Assembly: GCA_965225625.1 (NCBI GenBank)
Contig: CBDDBH010000015.1
Location: forward strand, 1 to 64,000
Origin: CBDDBH01 sp965225625
Lineage (GTDB): Bacteria; Pseudomonadota; Gammaproteobacteria; JADZEE01
Direction: 5' to 3'
Length of the DNA: 64,000 nt
Shown: piece by piece, positions 51,071 to 59,679 of the stretch
Layout: each line of letters opens with the position of its first letter
Position numbering within the stretch: position 1 is the stretch's first letter
Made by a program: the position numbers and the translations under genes
Notes under the pieces: model-generated
What the model was told of the DNA's origin: nothing
Seen by the model: the letters and a program-made list of their open reading frames with translations, nothing else
The model's database searches: none

Positions 51071-54000
51071 CAGAAATCCTCGCGGCCATCCCAGGTTTCG
51101 ATTTCAATTAAACAGGAGTTGGGCGCAGACGCAGTGGTCTTTTCGGTCTGGCTGCGTTCGGGCGTGAGTTGGTTGACACAGCCGCCGCGATCCGCCGATT
51201 TTCCCGGTACACCCAAGGGATCGTAGACCGCGCTCGATTCCCAGGCGTGGATGCTGCCCGGCAGTACGCGTTTGGTGATCGCCGCAGCGCAAATCACCGC
51301 GGCCCGGTCGTTGTACAGGCGTACCAATTGATGGTGTGTGATACCGCGCTCAGCGGCGTCCCTGGGGTTGATACGCGCTATCCAATAGTAGTAACCGTCA
51401 ACGAGAACCCGGTGGTGCTCGATGTCGTTGATGGTGCTGTCTTTGCCGTCGCCTTTGGTGTGGAAACTGTAACGCGGGTGCGGAGTGATGAGTTGCAAGG
51501 GGAAGCGCGACGCCAGCTCTTCATTTTGCAGGCCTTCCCACGACGGGATGTACTTGTTCAGTGGCGGGCGTCCGGGGTCCTGACCGAAGCGTTTCAGGCT
51601 TTGCGCTTCAAATTCAATTTTGCCCGATTGGGTCTGCAGCCCCTCGCGAAAGGCGCCGCCATACTCGGACGGCAACGGATGCGGTTCCGGGGTATCTTTC
51701 GCACGTCCTTCGGCATACCAGCGGAAACCCGTGGGTGCGCGCATTTCTTCGCGATGCTCTGGCGGGACCACGAAGTAGCCCTTGCGCAGGAACTCCTTCC
51801 AGGAAATATGTTTGCTGACGTCGCTCGCTGCGAACGTCTGTTTGCACCAATCGAGTTCCGTCAGACCTTCGGTGAAATAGGCGCCCAGTCCAAGCCGTTT
51901 GCAGATATCTACGTAGATCTGAAAATCCGAACGTGACTCACCCAGGGGCTCAATTGATTTGTGTTGGATGGTAACGACCCGGTGATTGACCTGGCCTTCG
52001 TTGTGCAATGAATAGCCACCGCAATTAGCCCATTCGCCGATATCCCAGCGTTCGAAGTTGGTGCAGGCGGGCAGCACTACGTCGGCGAATTGCACTTCGC
52101 CCTCGTTCCAAATCGACTGGTTGACGACGAATTCCAAAGAATCGGAACGGTATGCGTCAGCGAGTCGGTTCGAATTCATAGTGGTGCTAAAATGCGAGCC
52201 GCCGTATTTGTACATCATGTGGATTTTCGAGCCGCCCGGCGCGGGAAATCGCACTTTGGCGAACTGGCGCTCTAGCGCGCGCGGATCGGTTGGATAAAAT
52301 TCGGTTTCACCGTCGAGAATGGCCTCAGGAATACGCATGCGCGAAAGTTTCTGACCAACGCTGTTCATGCTGATGATGTGCGGCATGCGTTGAAACAGGT
52401 TGACCGGCGATGCAGTACCTTCGATGTCGCCTGATATTCCCCCTTCCGCATAACCGGGAAAATAGAAATTGTGATCGATAGGCGCGGCAAATTGCAGGTT
52501 GCCGAAGTTGATGCCCGGTTTGCCCAGGCCTTGCATAGCCATCAGACAGACCATGGATCTGGCCCATTGGGTGCCGGTAGCCGATCGGCAGGCGCCGCCA
52601 AAGGTGCTGCCTTTGCCGCCGGCGCCTAGATAAGTTTTCTTGCTTCCCCACTCGCGCGCCAACGCGCGCACCGTATGCGCCGCGACGCCGGTTTCGGGTT
52701 CCTGCCATTCAGGGGTCTTGGCGATACCATCGTCGTTGCCGAGGATATAATCGCGCCATTTATCAAATCCCGTGGTGCGTTGCGCCACATACTCCTTGTC
52801 GCAAAGTCCTTCCGTCATCCACACGTACGTAATTGCGTGGGCCAGGGCAGGGCTGGTGCCGGGCCGCACCGGGATCCACTTGCCGCCCCACAGCGCCGCG
52901 GTATCGTTCAAATAGGGATCGATATGCACCATCTTGATCCCAAGTTCCTGCGCCCAACGCCGCCGAATGGTGCCCTCGTACGCGCCATAGGTGCCGCCGG
53001 TCTTTTCCGGATCGCTGGACCAGAACACGATCATCTCGCATTCCTTCAGGCAATCTTCGACGCCGCCGTAGGGTTCGATGCCGCCGTTACGCATGCTGTA
53101 CCCGTAATGATGCATCGCGCCCCAATACCAACCTTCCCAGCTATCGGGATTGATCACCATCTTGGTGTGACCGATGGCGTTCATGAAGCGAAAATTTGCG
53201 CTCAGGTAATAGCCAATATTGCCCCAGGTGTGGTGTGAGCTGTGACTGCTGAGAATTGCGCCGTGTCCGTGCACCCGTTTTACGCGCTCGATTTCGGCGG
53301 CGACGATCGTCAGCGCTTCGTCCCAACTGATCTGCTCGTAGCCGGACACGCCGCGGTTAGCGCAATTGCGTTCCCCCTGGGGATCAAAATCGACGCGTTT
53401 GAGCGGGTGCAGCAGTCGGTCCTTAGAGTAAACAAGGGATTTCGACGCCAGTCCATGTGGATTCAGCGAGGTCTTGCGTGGCGGCGTAAACGTGCGCCCA
53501 CGTGCGCGTATGGTCCACGACGGCGCATCGTGGTCATCGAAATCGATAGGGGTGAGGCGCACGATCTTACCGTTTTTGACGTAGACGAATACCGGACCAC
53601 CATTGGTGTTATTGACATAGCGCTGTTCACCGTTGCCAACGTCCGTTCCGTACTTCCACCACACGGTGCGCATGATGCTCAGCGTTTCGGTAAACCAGCA
53701 ACCCATGGCATCGGAACCGTCGAGTTCTACCGCAAACATCTTGGCGGCGTTGATGAAGGCGAGGTGGTTGTCCGGGGCGGTGAGTAAACGCACCGCAAGT
53801 CCCGCGGTTTTGAATAGCATCGTCACGTCTGCATCGGCGCGCAGACCGGCGTGTGATGTGAACGCGCCATCACGAAAGACAAAATGGCGTCCCATGTTGC
53901 TGCTTTTTGCCTTGATTTGCGCGATGAGATTGGCCTCGCCCAAACGCTTGTGGAAAGCTGGCTGCCGCCAGGCGGTAAAACGAATCGCGATCGAGATGCC

Positions 54001-54129
54001 CCACAACAATACTGCGAAAGCGAATCGTGCCCAGGTGTCCGTGCTGAAAAGCAGGGTGCCGGATGGATCCGGCGGCGCCTGCGGCGTTACGGCATCGCTT
54101 TGCTCAGACTCACGGGTTCGCCAATCCAT
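51070..54129 (-). CDS. Transhydroxylase-like molybdopterin enzyme with an N-terminal membrane/SCP2-like extension
   Basis: 1019 residues. From about residue 156 to the end it parallels the large subunit of Pelobacter pyrogallol-phloroglucinol transhydroxylase: GGPVFVYVKNGKIVRLTP, SSHHTWGNIGYYLS, NPDSWEGWYWG, MIVFWSSDPEKTGG, YFPGYAEGGISGD and SADRGGCVNQLTPE. Key residues keep the reference spacing (His299, Tyr307, Asp329, Ser330, Trp331; 155 higher than His144, Tyr152, Asp174, Ser175, Trp176 as I recall them). Ser330 should bind Mo. No N-terminal [4Fe-4S] Cys motif is present. Extra residues 1-155 hold a hydrophobic helix (33-52) and an SCP2-like domain (HFVFRDGAFTSHAGLRADAD, LAFINAAKMFAVELDG). 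No Tat signal is seen, so the enzyme is probably cytoplasmic and membrane-attached. Substrate unknown. Confidence 0.88.
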   Translation of the reverse strand: MDWRTRESEQSDAVTPQAPPDPSGTLLFSTDTWARFAFAVLLWGISIAIRFTAWRQPAFHKRLGEANLIAQIKAKSSNMGRHFVFRDGAFTSHAGLRADADVTMLFKTAGLAVRLLTAPDNHLAFINAAKMFAVELDGSDAMGCWFTETLSIMRTVWWKYGTDVGNGEQRYVNNTNGGPVFVYVKNGKIVRLTPIDFDDHDAPSWTIRARGRTFTPPRKTSLNPHGLASKSLVYSKDRLLHPLKRVDFDPQGERNCANRGVSGYEQISWDEALTIVAAEIERVKRVHGHGAILSSHSSHHTWGNIGYYLSANFRFMNAIGHTKMVINPDSWEGWYWGAMHHYGYSMRNGGIEPYGGVEDCLKECEMIVFWSSDPEKTGGTYGAYEGTIRRRWAQELGIKMVHIDPYLNDTAALWGGKWIPVRPGTSPALAHAITYVWMTEGLCDKEYVAQRTTGFDKWRDYILGNDDGIAKTPEWQEPETGVAAHTVRALAREWGSKKTYLGAGGKGSTFGGACRSATGTQWARSMVCLMAMQGLGKPGINFGNLQFAAPIDHNFYFPGYAEGGISGDIEGTASPVNLFQRMPHIISMNSVGQKLSRMRIPEAILDGETEFYPTDPRALERQFAKVRFPAPGGSKIHMMYKYGGSHFSTTMNSNRLADAYRSDSLEFVVNQSIWNEGEVQFADVVLPACTNFERWDIGEWANCGGYSLHNEGQVNHRVVTIQHKSIEPLGESRSDFQIYVDICKRLGLGAYFTEGLTELDWCKQTFAASDVSKHISWKEFLRKGYFVVPPEHREEMRAPTGFRWYAEGRAKDTPEPHPLPSEYGGAFREGLQTQSGKIEFEAQSLKRFGQDPGRPPLNKYIPSWEGLQNEELASRFPLQLITPHPRYSFHTKGDGKDSTINDIEHHRVLVDGYYYWIARINPRDAAERGITHHQLVRLYNDRAAVICAAAITKRVLPGSIHAWESSAVYDPLGVPGKSADRGGCVNQLTPERSQTEKTTASAPNSCLIEIETWDGREDF

Positions 54130-54252
54130 TAAATTTACCTTGGAGGAGATGCGGTGTTGGTTAAGGTAAAACAGCTACCGGCGTTATGTTACGCGGCGAC
54201 GCAGCTGGAAGCTATAAAGCCTGCGGCCATCGCTTCTTGTTAGACTAACGCC

Positions 54253-55131
54253 ATGGTAAGGAAGGTCATCATAACCTGCGCCGTAACCGGTTCTGCGCCA
54301 ACGCCGGGAAAACACGCCGCCGTGCCGGTAGCACCGGAGCAAATCGCAGACTCCGCCATTGCCGCCGCACGTGCCGGCGCTGCTATCGCACATCTCCATG
54401 TGCGCGACCCCGAGACGACGCTGCCGAGCATGGAATTGTCGCTGTACCGCGCTGTGGTCGAACGGATCCGCGCGAGTGACATTGACGTTGTCCTTAATCT
54501 AACCACAGGCCTGGGAGCACGCCTAGTGCTGGATCCAAAGGCCCCAAGTCAGTCGGCCGAGGGCACCACAATGACGACGGCCGAGCAGCGCATCGAACAT
54601 GTACTCGATCTAAAGCCGGAGATCTGCAGCCTCGACATCGCGACTATGAACCGGGTCGGTTTCATTTATGCAAACCTGCCGCAATATCTGTCGGCCATGG
54701 CGCGCGCTTGCAGGGAGGCAGGGGTGAAGCCTGAGCTCGAAGTATTCGACGGGGGGCACCTGGAACTTGCGCGTGACATGGTCGTACAAGGCGATATCGA
54801 CGCGCCTGCGTTCTACCAGTTCTGCCTCGGCATCAAGTGGGGAATGCCTGCAACTCCCCAGGCGCTGGATTATCTGGTATCACGCCTGCCGCACGGCCAA
54901 CCGTGGTCAGCGTTTGGTATCGGCGCTATGCAATTTCCCATGGTCGCACAAGCCGTCACCCGCGGAGGCCACGTACGCGTTGGGTTCGAGGATAACCTTT
55001 ACCTGCGACGCAAAATGTTGGCGCCATCCAACGCAGCGCTGGTGGAACAAGCGGTCGATGTGATTACGAAATTGGGAGATGAAGTGGCCAGTGCAGAAGA
55101 TGCTAGGGAGATATTGGGGTTGTCTATATAA
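54253..55131 (+). CDS. BKACE family protein (beta-keto acid cleavage enzyme)
   Basis: 292 residues of the former DUF849 family: IITCAVTGSAPTPGKHAAVP, AIAHLHVRDPET (zinc-binding His-x-His), LDIATMNRVGF and LELARDMVVQGDI. BKACE enzymes condense a beta-keto acid with acetyl-CoA and release acetoacetate. It is divergent from the Mo enzyme across 123 bp. It may handle a keto acid from that pathway; an acetoacetyl-CoA synthetase at 59680 could use the acetoacetate. Start ATG 54253 has no strong box. Confidence 0.9.
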   Translation: MVRKVIITCAVTGSAPTPGKHAAVPVAPEQIADSAIAAARAGAAIAHLHVRDPETTLPSMELSLYRAVVERIRASDIDVVLNLTTGLGARLVLDPKAPSQSAEGTTMTTAEQRIEHVLDLKPEICSLDIATMNRVGFIYANLPQYLSAMARACREAGVKPELEVFDGGHLELARDMVVQGDIDAPAFYQFCLGIKWGMPATPQALDYLVSRLPHGQPWSAFGIGAMQFPMVAQAVTRGGHVRVGFEDNLYLRRKMLAPSNAALVEQAVDVITKLGDEVASAEDAREILGLSI

Positions 55132-55457
55132 CCCCTCACCCGACCGCCAGGGATGGCGGAAGTGCAGGTAATGCACGACTACAGGACGTAGGCGGTACGA
55201 GTCCAGGGATGGACGAGGTAGAGCGAAGCAGGAAGCCAGAGCCGAGAGCGAAGCACGCCTGCAGGGATGCAGGCGATAGAACGACGCAGGAGCCAAAGTC
55301 GAAGAGCTAGAGCCGACGAGTCCACGGATGGACGAGGTAGAACGACGCAGGAGGCCAAAGTCGAGGAGCATTTACCTGCCCAACCCTCTCCCGCAAGGGC
55401 CGGGGGTTGCTTAGCGAGGCGCTAGCCGAGCTTAGCAACCGGCCAGGATGAGGGGTA
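55132..55457. repeat. Composite family R repeat, copy 4, with internal 60-bp tandem units
   Basis: Starts ACCCCTCACCCGACCGCCAG and ends CCGGCCAGGATGAGGGGTAA. Inside lie three imperfect units of about 60 bp beginning near 55201, 55260 and 55320. Each has a short hairpin (GTCCAGGGATGGAC, CTGCAGGGATGCAG, GTCCACGGATGGAC) followed by a purine-rich GAGGTAGAACGACGCAGGAG-like tract. After them come CATTTACCTGCCCAACCCTC and the hairpin GTTGCTTAGCGAGGC with CTTAGCAAC. This is the whole 377-bp gap between BKACE and the MBL gene; no ORF seen. Confidence 0.85.
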
Positions 55458-55508
55458 ATGATTCCTATGGACTGGCTTCGCAGCATAAACCCAAACAGGA
55501 TAAACGCC

Positions 55509-56702
55509 ATGCGCATAAAAATTATGACCATCAGCATCGCACTAATAACAGCGCTATTTTTATCTGCAAACCCCGATCGATCGAATAAAACCCAAATCAC
55601 CCCATTACCAACAGCCAAAGCAGCCGAACAAACCCAACCCGTATTTCACCGCAACGAGTTCTACCCAGGCACCGAAACCCTTGCGTCCAACGAAATGCGC
55701 GTTACCGCTCTGGGTACCGGCAACCCAGAGCCGCGGCGCTCGCAAGCCTCTGCATCGTTTTTCGTCGAACTGGGCAACGGCGATAATTTCTTCTTCGACA
55801 TTGGAACCGGTTCGCAGGCCAATTTTCCCATGCTGCGGGTCTCCTACCGCGCGGCTAGCAAGGTGTTTCTGACACACCTGCACACCGATCACGCCGGCGA
55901 TATCGCCTGGCTGTGGATCGGTGGCTGGGTCGCCGGGCGCTTTGATAAACCACTAGAGGTTTGGGGGCCCTCCGGCAGTACTCGCGAATTCGGCACCGCC
56001 TATTTCATCGAAATGCAGAAAAACGCCTGGAAATGGGATCTGGCCATGCGCCACGGCAAATTACCGGCGGCGGGCGGCGCGATCGAGGTGCATGAGTTCG
56101 ATTTCGCCAAAACCCATGCCGTTTATGAGGAGAATGGCGTCAAGATCACGAGTTTTCCGGCCTTGCACGGGATGGACGGTGCTGTCAGCTATCGGCTCGA
56201 TTGGAACGGATTGAGTTTCGTTTATTCCGGCGATACGACGCCGACCAAGTTCTTCGTCGACAATGCCCAAAACGCCGATTTACTTATCCACGAGTCCATC
56301 GATACCCTGCAGCGCATGGTCGACATCTGGGGTTGGGACGAGCAGACTGCAACGATCGTTGGCTCCGTGATCCACACACAACCCGCGGCCGCCGGGCGGG
56401 TATTCAGTCTGACGAAACCGCGCATGGCGGCCGGTTTTCACTTTTTCTACGACCGCGAAAGCGCGCCGCTCGTTTATGACGCTATCCGTTCAACCTACAG
56501 CGGACCGCTGACCCTATTGCACGACGGCATCGTTTTTAACGTCACCCCTGAAGATATAAACGTACGAACCCTCGTTGCGAACGAAAATACCTATCCTGAG
56601 ACTGTCGGCGGGGATGCTTACGGCAGGGCGAAACGGTTAGAAAATACGGAACCCTCGTCGTGGCTCATGGACAATCGGTTGAAGTTCGGCAGCGATGAGT
56701 AA
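55509..56702 (+). CDS. Exported MBL-fold metallo-hydrolase
   Basis: 397 residues from ATG 55509: a signal peptide (RIKIMTISIALITALFLSA), then an MBL domain with FFDIGTGSQANF, the full metal motif THLHTDHAGD, and YSGDTTPTKF. It is similar to proteins annotated as GntH-like, after a guanitoxin cluster, but no other toxin genes are present, so only a general periplasmic hydrolase is claimed. The frame reaches upstream to 55458, inside repeat R, but the signal peptide starts at 55509. It is 134 bp before a TonB receptor. Confidence 0.85.
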   Translation: MRIKIMTISIALITALFLSANPDRSNKTQITPLPTAKAAEQTQPVFHRNEFYPGTETLASNEMRVTALGTGNPEPRRSQASASFFVELGNGDNFFFDIGTGSQANFPMLRVSYRAASKVFLTHLHTDHAGDIAWLWIGGWVAGRFDKPLEVWGPSGSTREFGTAYFIEMQKNAWKWDLAMRHGKLPAAGGAIEVHEFDFAKTHAVYEENGVKITSFPALHGMDGAVSYRLDWNGLSFVYSGDTTPTKFFVDNAQNADLLIHESIDTLQRMVDIWGWDEQTATIVGSVIHTQPAAAGRVFSLTKPRMAAGFHFFYDRESAPLVYDAIRSTYSGPLTLLHDGIVFNVTPEDINVRTLVANENTYPETVGGDAYGRAKRLENTEPSSWLMDNRLKFGSDE

Positions 56703-56836
56703 ATGTGGTAATGCTGCGACAGAATGCTCGTTTTTTAATCATTTGCTAGAAAAATGAGCGATAAAAGAGTATCTTGCAGCAACTAATGGACACGGAATCG
56801 TCCAGTGAAGCTTGAAACCAAGGGGGAATCGCCGAA

Positions 56837-59101
56837 ATGATTTTCAATCGCGTCACCACATGCGTCCTGCTGATGTTAACGCTCGCCGCTACCCAAGCCT
56901 ACGCACAAGTGCTCGAAGAGGTGGTGGTTACCGCCCAGAAGCGCGAACAACAGCTTTCCGATGTCGGTATTTCGGTCACCGCGTTCAGCGGAGATCAACT
57001 TCAAGCCCTGGGCTTTACCGAAACAACACAGATCGATGAGCAGGTGCCGGGTTTGATGATTACCGACTACGGCAGCGGTGTCACGACCATTTTCACCATA
57101 CGTGGCTCTGCTCAGCTCGACTTCGCAGACCTTCAGGAACCCCCGGTCGCAGTGTACTCAGACGGCGCTTATAACAGCTATCTGGCCGGCGTGGGATTCT
57201 CTTTCTTCGATCTCGAGCGAATCGAGGTGTTACGTGGTCCGCAAGGCACCCTGTTCGGCCGTAACGCAACAGGCGGCGTGGTGCACCTCATTAGCAAACG
57301 ACCGACGAGGGAATACGAGGGCTACATCGAACTAACAGGCGGCTATTACGGTCAGTTCCGCACCGAAGGTGCGGTGAGTGGCCCCCTGACCGACACCCTC
57401 TCGGGTCGGCTGGCCATGGCCTACCACCAAAACGACGGCTACATTGACAATGTGGCGTTGCCGAGCGAGGACTTCTCTGAGGTGGGCAATTTCAGCGGTC
57501 GGGCGCAAGCCCTGTTCGAGCCCAACGAGGACCTGTCGTTGCTGGTGATCGGTAATTGGGGCAACGATAATGTCAACGGTCAAATTTACGACACATTCGC
57601 CTCGGCGCCTGGTGGCGCGGAGGGCTTGACCCAACGGAATCCCAGTGTCGCCGATTTTCAGGCATTCTGTGGCGCCATCGGTTTTCCACCCGGGTTTCCT
57701 CCGGCTGGTTCGGCCGATTGTTTCGGGACGGTGGACGACGGTGACCCCTTTACTGTTGAGGCTAATACCGAAGGCTTTTACAAGCGTGACCACTACGGCA
57801 TCACGGGCGAACTCAACTGGGATGTAGGCGGATTCCACATTACCAACATCATCAATTGGCAGGATTTGAAGAAACGCTATCAGGAAGATACGGAGAGTTC
57901 GCCGGTCGACGCGTTCAATTTCTTTCAGGACATGGACAGCAACCAGTTCACCGAAGAATTCCGGCTGAGTTGGGAAACTGAAAACGCGAAACATGTCGTT
58001 GGTGCGTATTACCTGAATATCGACAGCGACATGCACACTGGCGTGACCGAACTATTTTTCGGTTTCAATCTAGACAACACAATTTTCTTAGAGACCGATA
58101 CCTGGGCAGCCTTTATCCAGTCCGAGTGGAATTTCGCGCCGAATTTTACTCTGATCGGAGGTATTCGCTGGACAGAGGACGACAAAGACTTTGTCTTCAG
58201 GCCAACCTGCCCCGGCGCGGGTGCGCTCATCGGCGATCCGACCCCAGCGGCGGCGTCCGACTGCTCGCCACATTTTCAGCCCGGAGCGGCACAGTCGACC
58301 AATCTTAATCTTACACGCAGCGAAGGTGACTGGTCGGGACAGATCGAACTCGACTGGACGCCAAATGACGACTGGCTGGTTTACGCCAAAGTGTCACGCG
58401 GCCACAAGGCCGGCGGTTTCAACGGTGGCCCGGCATCGACTTATCTCGTCGACGCGGTGGAGTTCGACGGTGAGATTCTGTGGAGTTATGAAGGCGGCTT
58501 CAAGGCCTCTTTGTTTGGCGGCATGACGCGGATAAACACCAGTATCTTCTACTACGACTACAACGATTTTCAGAGTTTCGAAAACTTAGGGATCGATTTG
58601 TTCCTCAGCAACATCGATGCTGAGAACCTGGGCGCTGAGATCGAGATAGTAGCGAATCCGTGGGAGGGCTGGGATTTCCTATTCGGGATTGGCCTACAAG
58701 ACGCCGAACAGAAGGACTTTACGTTCGCCGGTATCACTAGAAACCGCCCCATGCCCAATGCCCCCGACGTCATGCTGAACGGTCTGGCTCGCTACGAGTG
58801 GGCGAGTTTCTTGGGTGGCAGAATGAGCGCGCAGGTCGATTTCAATTTTGTCGACACCGTGACTATTAACGCTGTCGACCATCCGGCATTAGTGGAAGGC
58901 GATTACGTAGTGGTTAACGCCAAACTGGGCTGGACCAGCGCTGACGACCGCACGGACCTAGAATTGTGGGTTAAAAACCTGGGCGACGAGGTGTATTTCC
59001 CGACGGCGTTCGAGTTCAGCGGTTTCACCGGTACGACCATTCGCTCGGTGGCCCCACCGCGTTGGATAGGCGGCACCTTCCGGCATCGCTTCGGCAACTA
59101 A
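56837..59101 (+). CDS. TonB-dependent receptor
   Basis: 754 residues, intact. Signal peptide (MIFNRVTTCVLLMLTLAATQ, cut after AYA), TonB-box region VLEEVVVTAQKREQ, plug with FTIRGSAQLDFADLQEPPVA and RIEVLRGPQGTLFGRNATGG, and a barrel ending RWIGGTFRHRF with the expected terminal aromatic nearby. A GGGGG box lies 12 bp upstream. The receptor would import a large or scarce substrate, perhaps an aromatic or terpenoid compound. A strong terminator hairpin follows 18 bp after the stop. Confidence 0.95.
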   Translation: MIFNRVTTCVLLMLTLAATQAYAQVLEEVVVTAQKREQQLSDVGISVTAFSGDQLQALGFTETTQIDEQVPGLMITDYGSGVTTIFTIRGSAQLDFADLQEPPVAVYSDGAYNSYLAGVGFSFFDLERIEVLRGPQGTLFGRNATGGVVHLISKRPTREYEGYIELTGGYYGQFRTEGAVSGPLTDTLSGRLAMAYHQNDGYIDNVALPSEDFSEVGNFSGRAQALFEPNEDLSLLVIGNWGNDNVNGQIYDTFASAPGGAEGLTQRNPSVADFQAFCGAIGFPPGFPPAGSADCFGTVDDGDPFTVEANTEGFYKRDHYGITGELNWDVGGFHITNIINWQDLKKRYQEDTESSPVDAFNFFQDMDSNQFTEEFRLSWETENAKHVVGAYYLNIDSDMHTGVTELFFGFNLDNTIFLETDTWAAFIQSEWNFAPNFTLIGGIRWTEDDKDFVFRPTCPGAGALIGDPTPAAASDCSPHFQPGAAQSTNLNLTRSEGDWSGQIELDWTPNDDWLVYAKVSRGHKAGGFNGGPASTYLVDAVEFDGEILWSYEGGFKASLFGGMTRINTSIFYYDYNDFQSFENLGIDLFLSNIDAENLGAEIEIVANPWEGWDFLFGIGLQDAEQKDFTFAGITRNRPMPNAPDVMLNGLARYEWASFLGGRMSAQVDFNFVDTVTINAVDHPALVEGDYVVVNAKLGWTSADDRTDLELWVKNLGDEVYFPTAFEFSGFTGTTIRSVAPPRWIGGTFRHRFGN

Positions 59102-59119
59102 TTACTGTAAATTCTCCAA

Positions 59120-59151
59120 GGGGACAGAATCAGGTTCTGTCCCCTTTTTTT
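59120..59151 (+). terminator. Rho-independent terminator after the TonB receptor, abutting the paaI start
   Basis: GGGGACAGAA pairs perfectly with TTCTGTCCCC over a 5-nt loop, followed by TTTTTTT. The next base is the A of the paaI ATG. It matches the canonical form and should stop receptor transcripts. Confidence 0.93.
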
Positions 59152-59583
59152 ATGACTGAAACAACTGCTCAACAATTGGCGGAGCAGTGTGCGGCCGCTA
59201 TGGCCGCACGCGATAATGCCGTTCGCGCGCTCGGGATTTCCTTGGTCACAATCAGCCCGGGACGCGCAATCATGCGAATGCGCGTGCGCCAAGAGATGAC
59301 CAACGGCCATGACATTTGCCATGGCGGGATGATTTTCACATTGGCAGACACGGCGTTTGCCTATGCCTGCAATTCTTACAATCAACGCAAGGTTGCTGCC
59401 GGTGCCAGTATCGAATTCCTGGCGCCGGGCAAACTCGACGAGGTTTTAACCGCGACGGCGGAAGAGCGTACCGATAACGGTCGGACCGGGTTTTACGATG
59501 TGCAGGTGACGAACCCGGCGGGTGAGACCATCGCGCTCTTCCATGGACGCTCAAGCGCCCTCAAAAATCAGAACCTGGTTTAA
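59152..59583 (+). CDS. paaI: PaaI-type acyl-CoA thioesterase
   Basis: 143-residue hotdog thioesterase: NGHDICHGGMIFTLADTAFA with the catalytic Asp and the HGG motif, then YACNSYNQRKVAAGASIEFL. The alignment with PaaI is clear over its length. PaaI hydrolyses hydroxylated phenylacetyl-CoA dead-end products and frees CoA. It is 37 kb from paaZ, outside the paa operons. ATG 59152 is supported by the family N-terminus, but there is no ribosome-binding site, since the T-run of a terminator lies directly before it. Confidence 0.9.
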   Translation: MTETTAQQLAEQCAAAMAARDNAVRALGISLVTISPGRAIMRMRVRQEMTNGHDICHGGMIFTLADTAFAYACNSYNQRKVAAGASIEFLAPGKLDEVLTATAEERTDNGRTGFYDVQVTNPAGETIALFHGRSSALKNQNLV

Positions 59584-59679
59584 AATCTCATCTGTAGGCG
59601 TCGCGCCTCGGCTGCGATGCTATGGTCGTGATCAGCACGTTACGCAAACACAAATAAACGTGGATAGGTGCAACACCCA

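Noticed and set aside
51169..51936. 255-codon plus-strand ORF opposite the Mo enzyme
   Set aside because: The Mo enzyme frame on the other strand is full of conserved motifs; this one has none.
52675..53238. 187-codon plus-strand ORF
   Set aside because: Shadow of the same molybdopterin gene, no motif or ribosome-binding site.
55190..55380. CRISPR array
   Set aside because: The three units follow each other with no unique spacers and vary in sequence; no cas gene is near. Treated as a structured repeat.
55509..56702. Guanitoxin biosynthesis cluster
   Set aside because: Only a GntH-like MBL protein is present; none of the other biosynthetic genes is nearby.
57332..58036. 234-codon minus-strand ORF
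   Set aside because: Antisense of the intact TonB receptor at 56837; no recognisable protein features.
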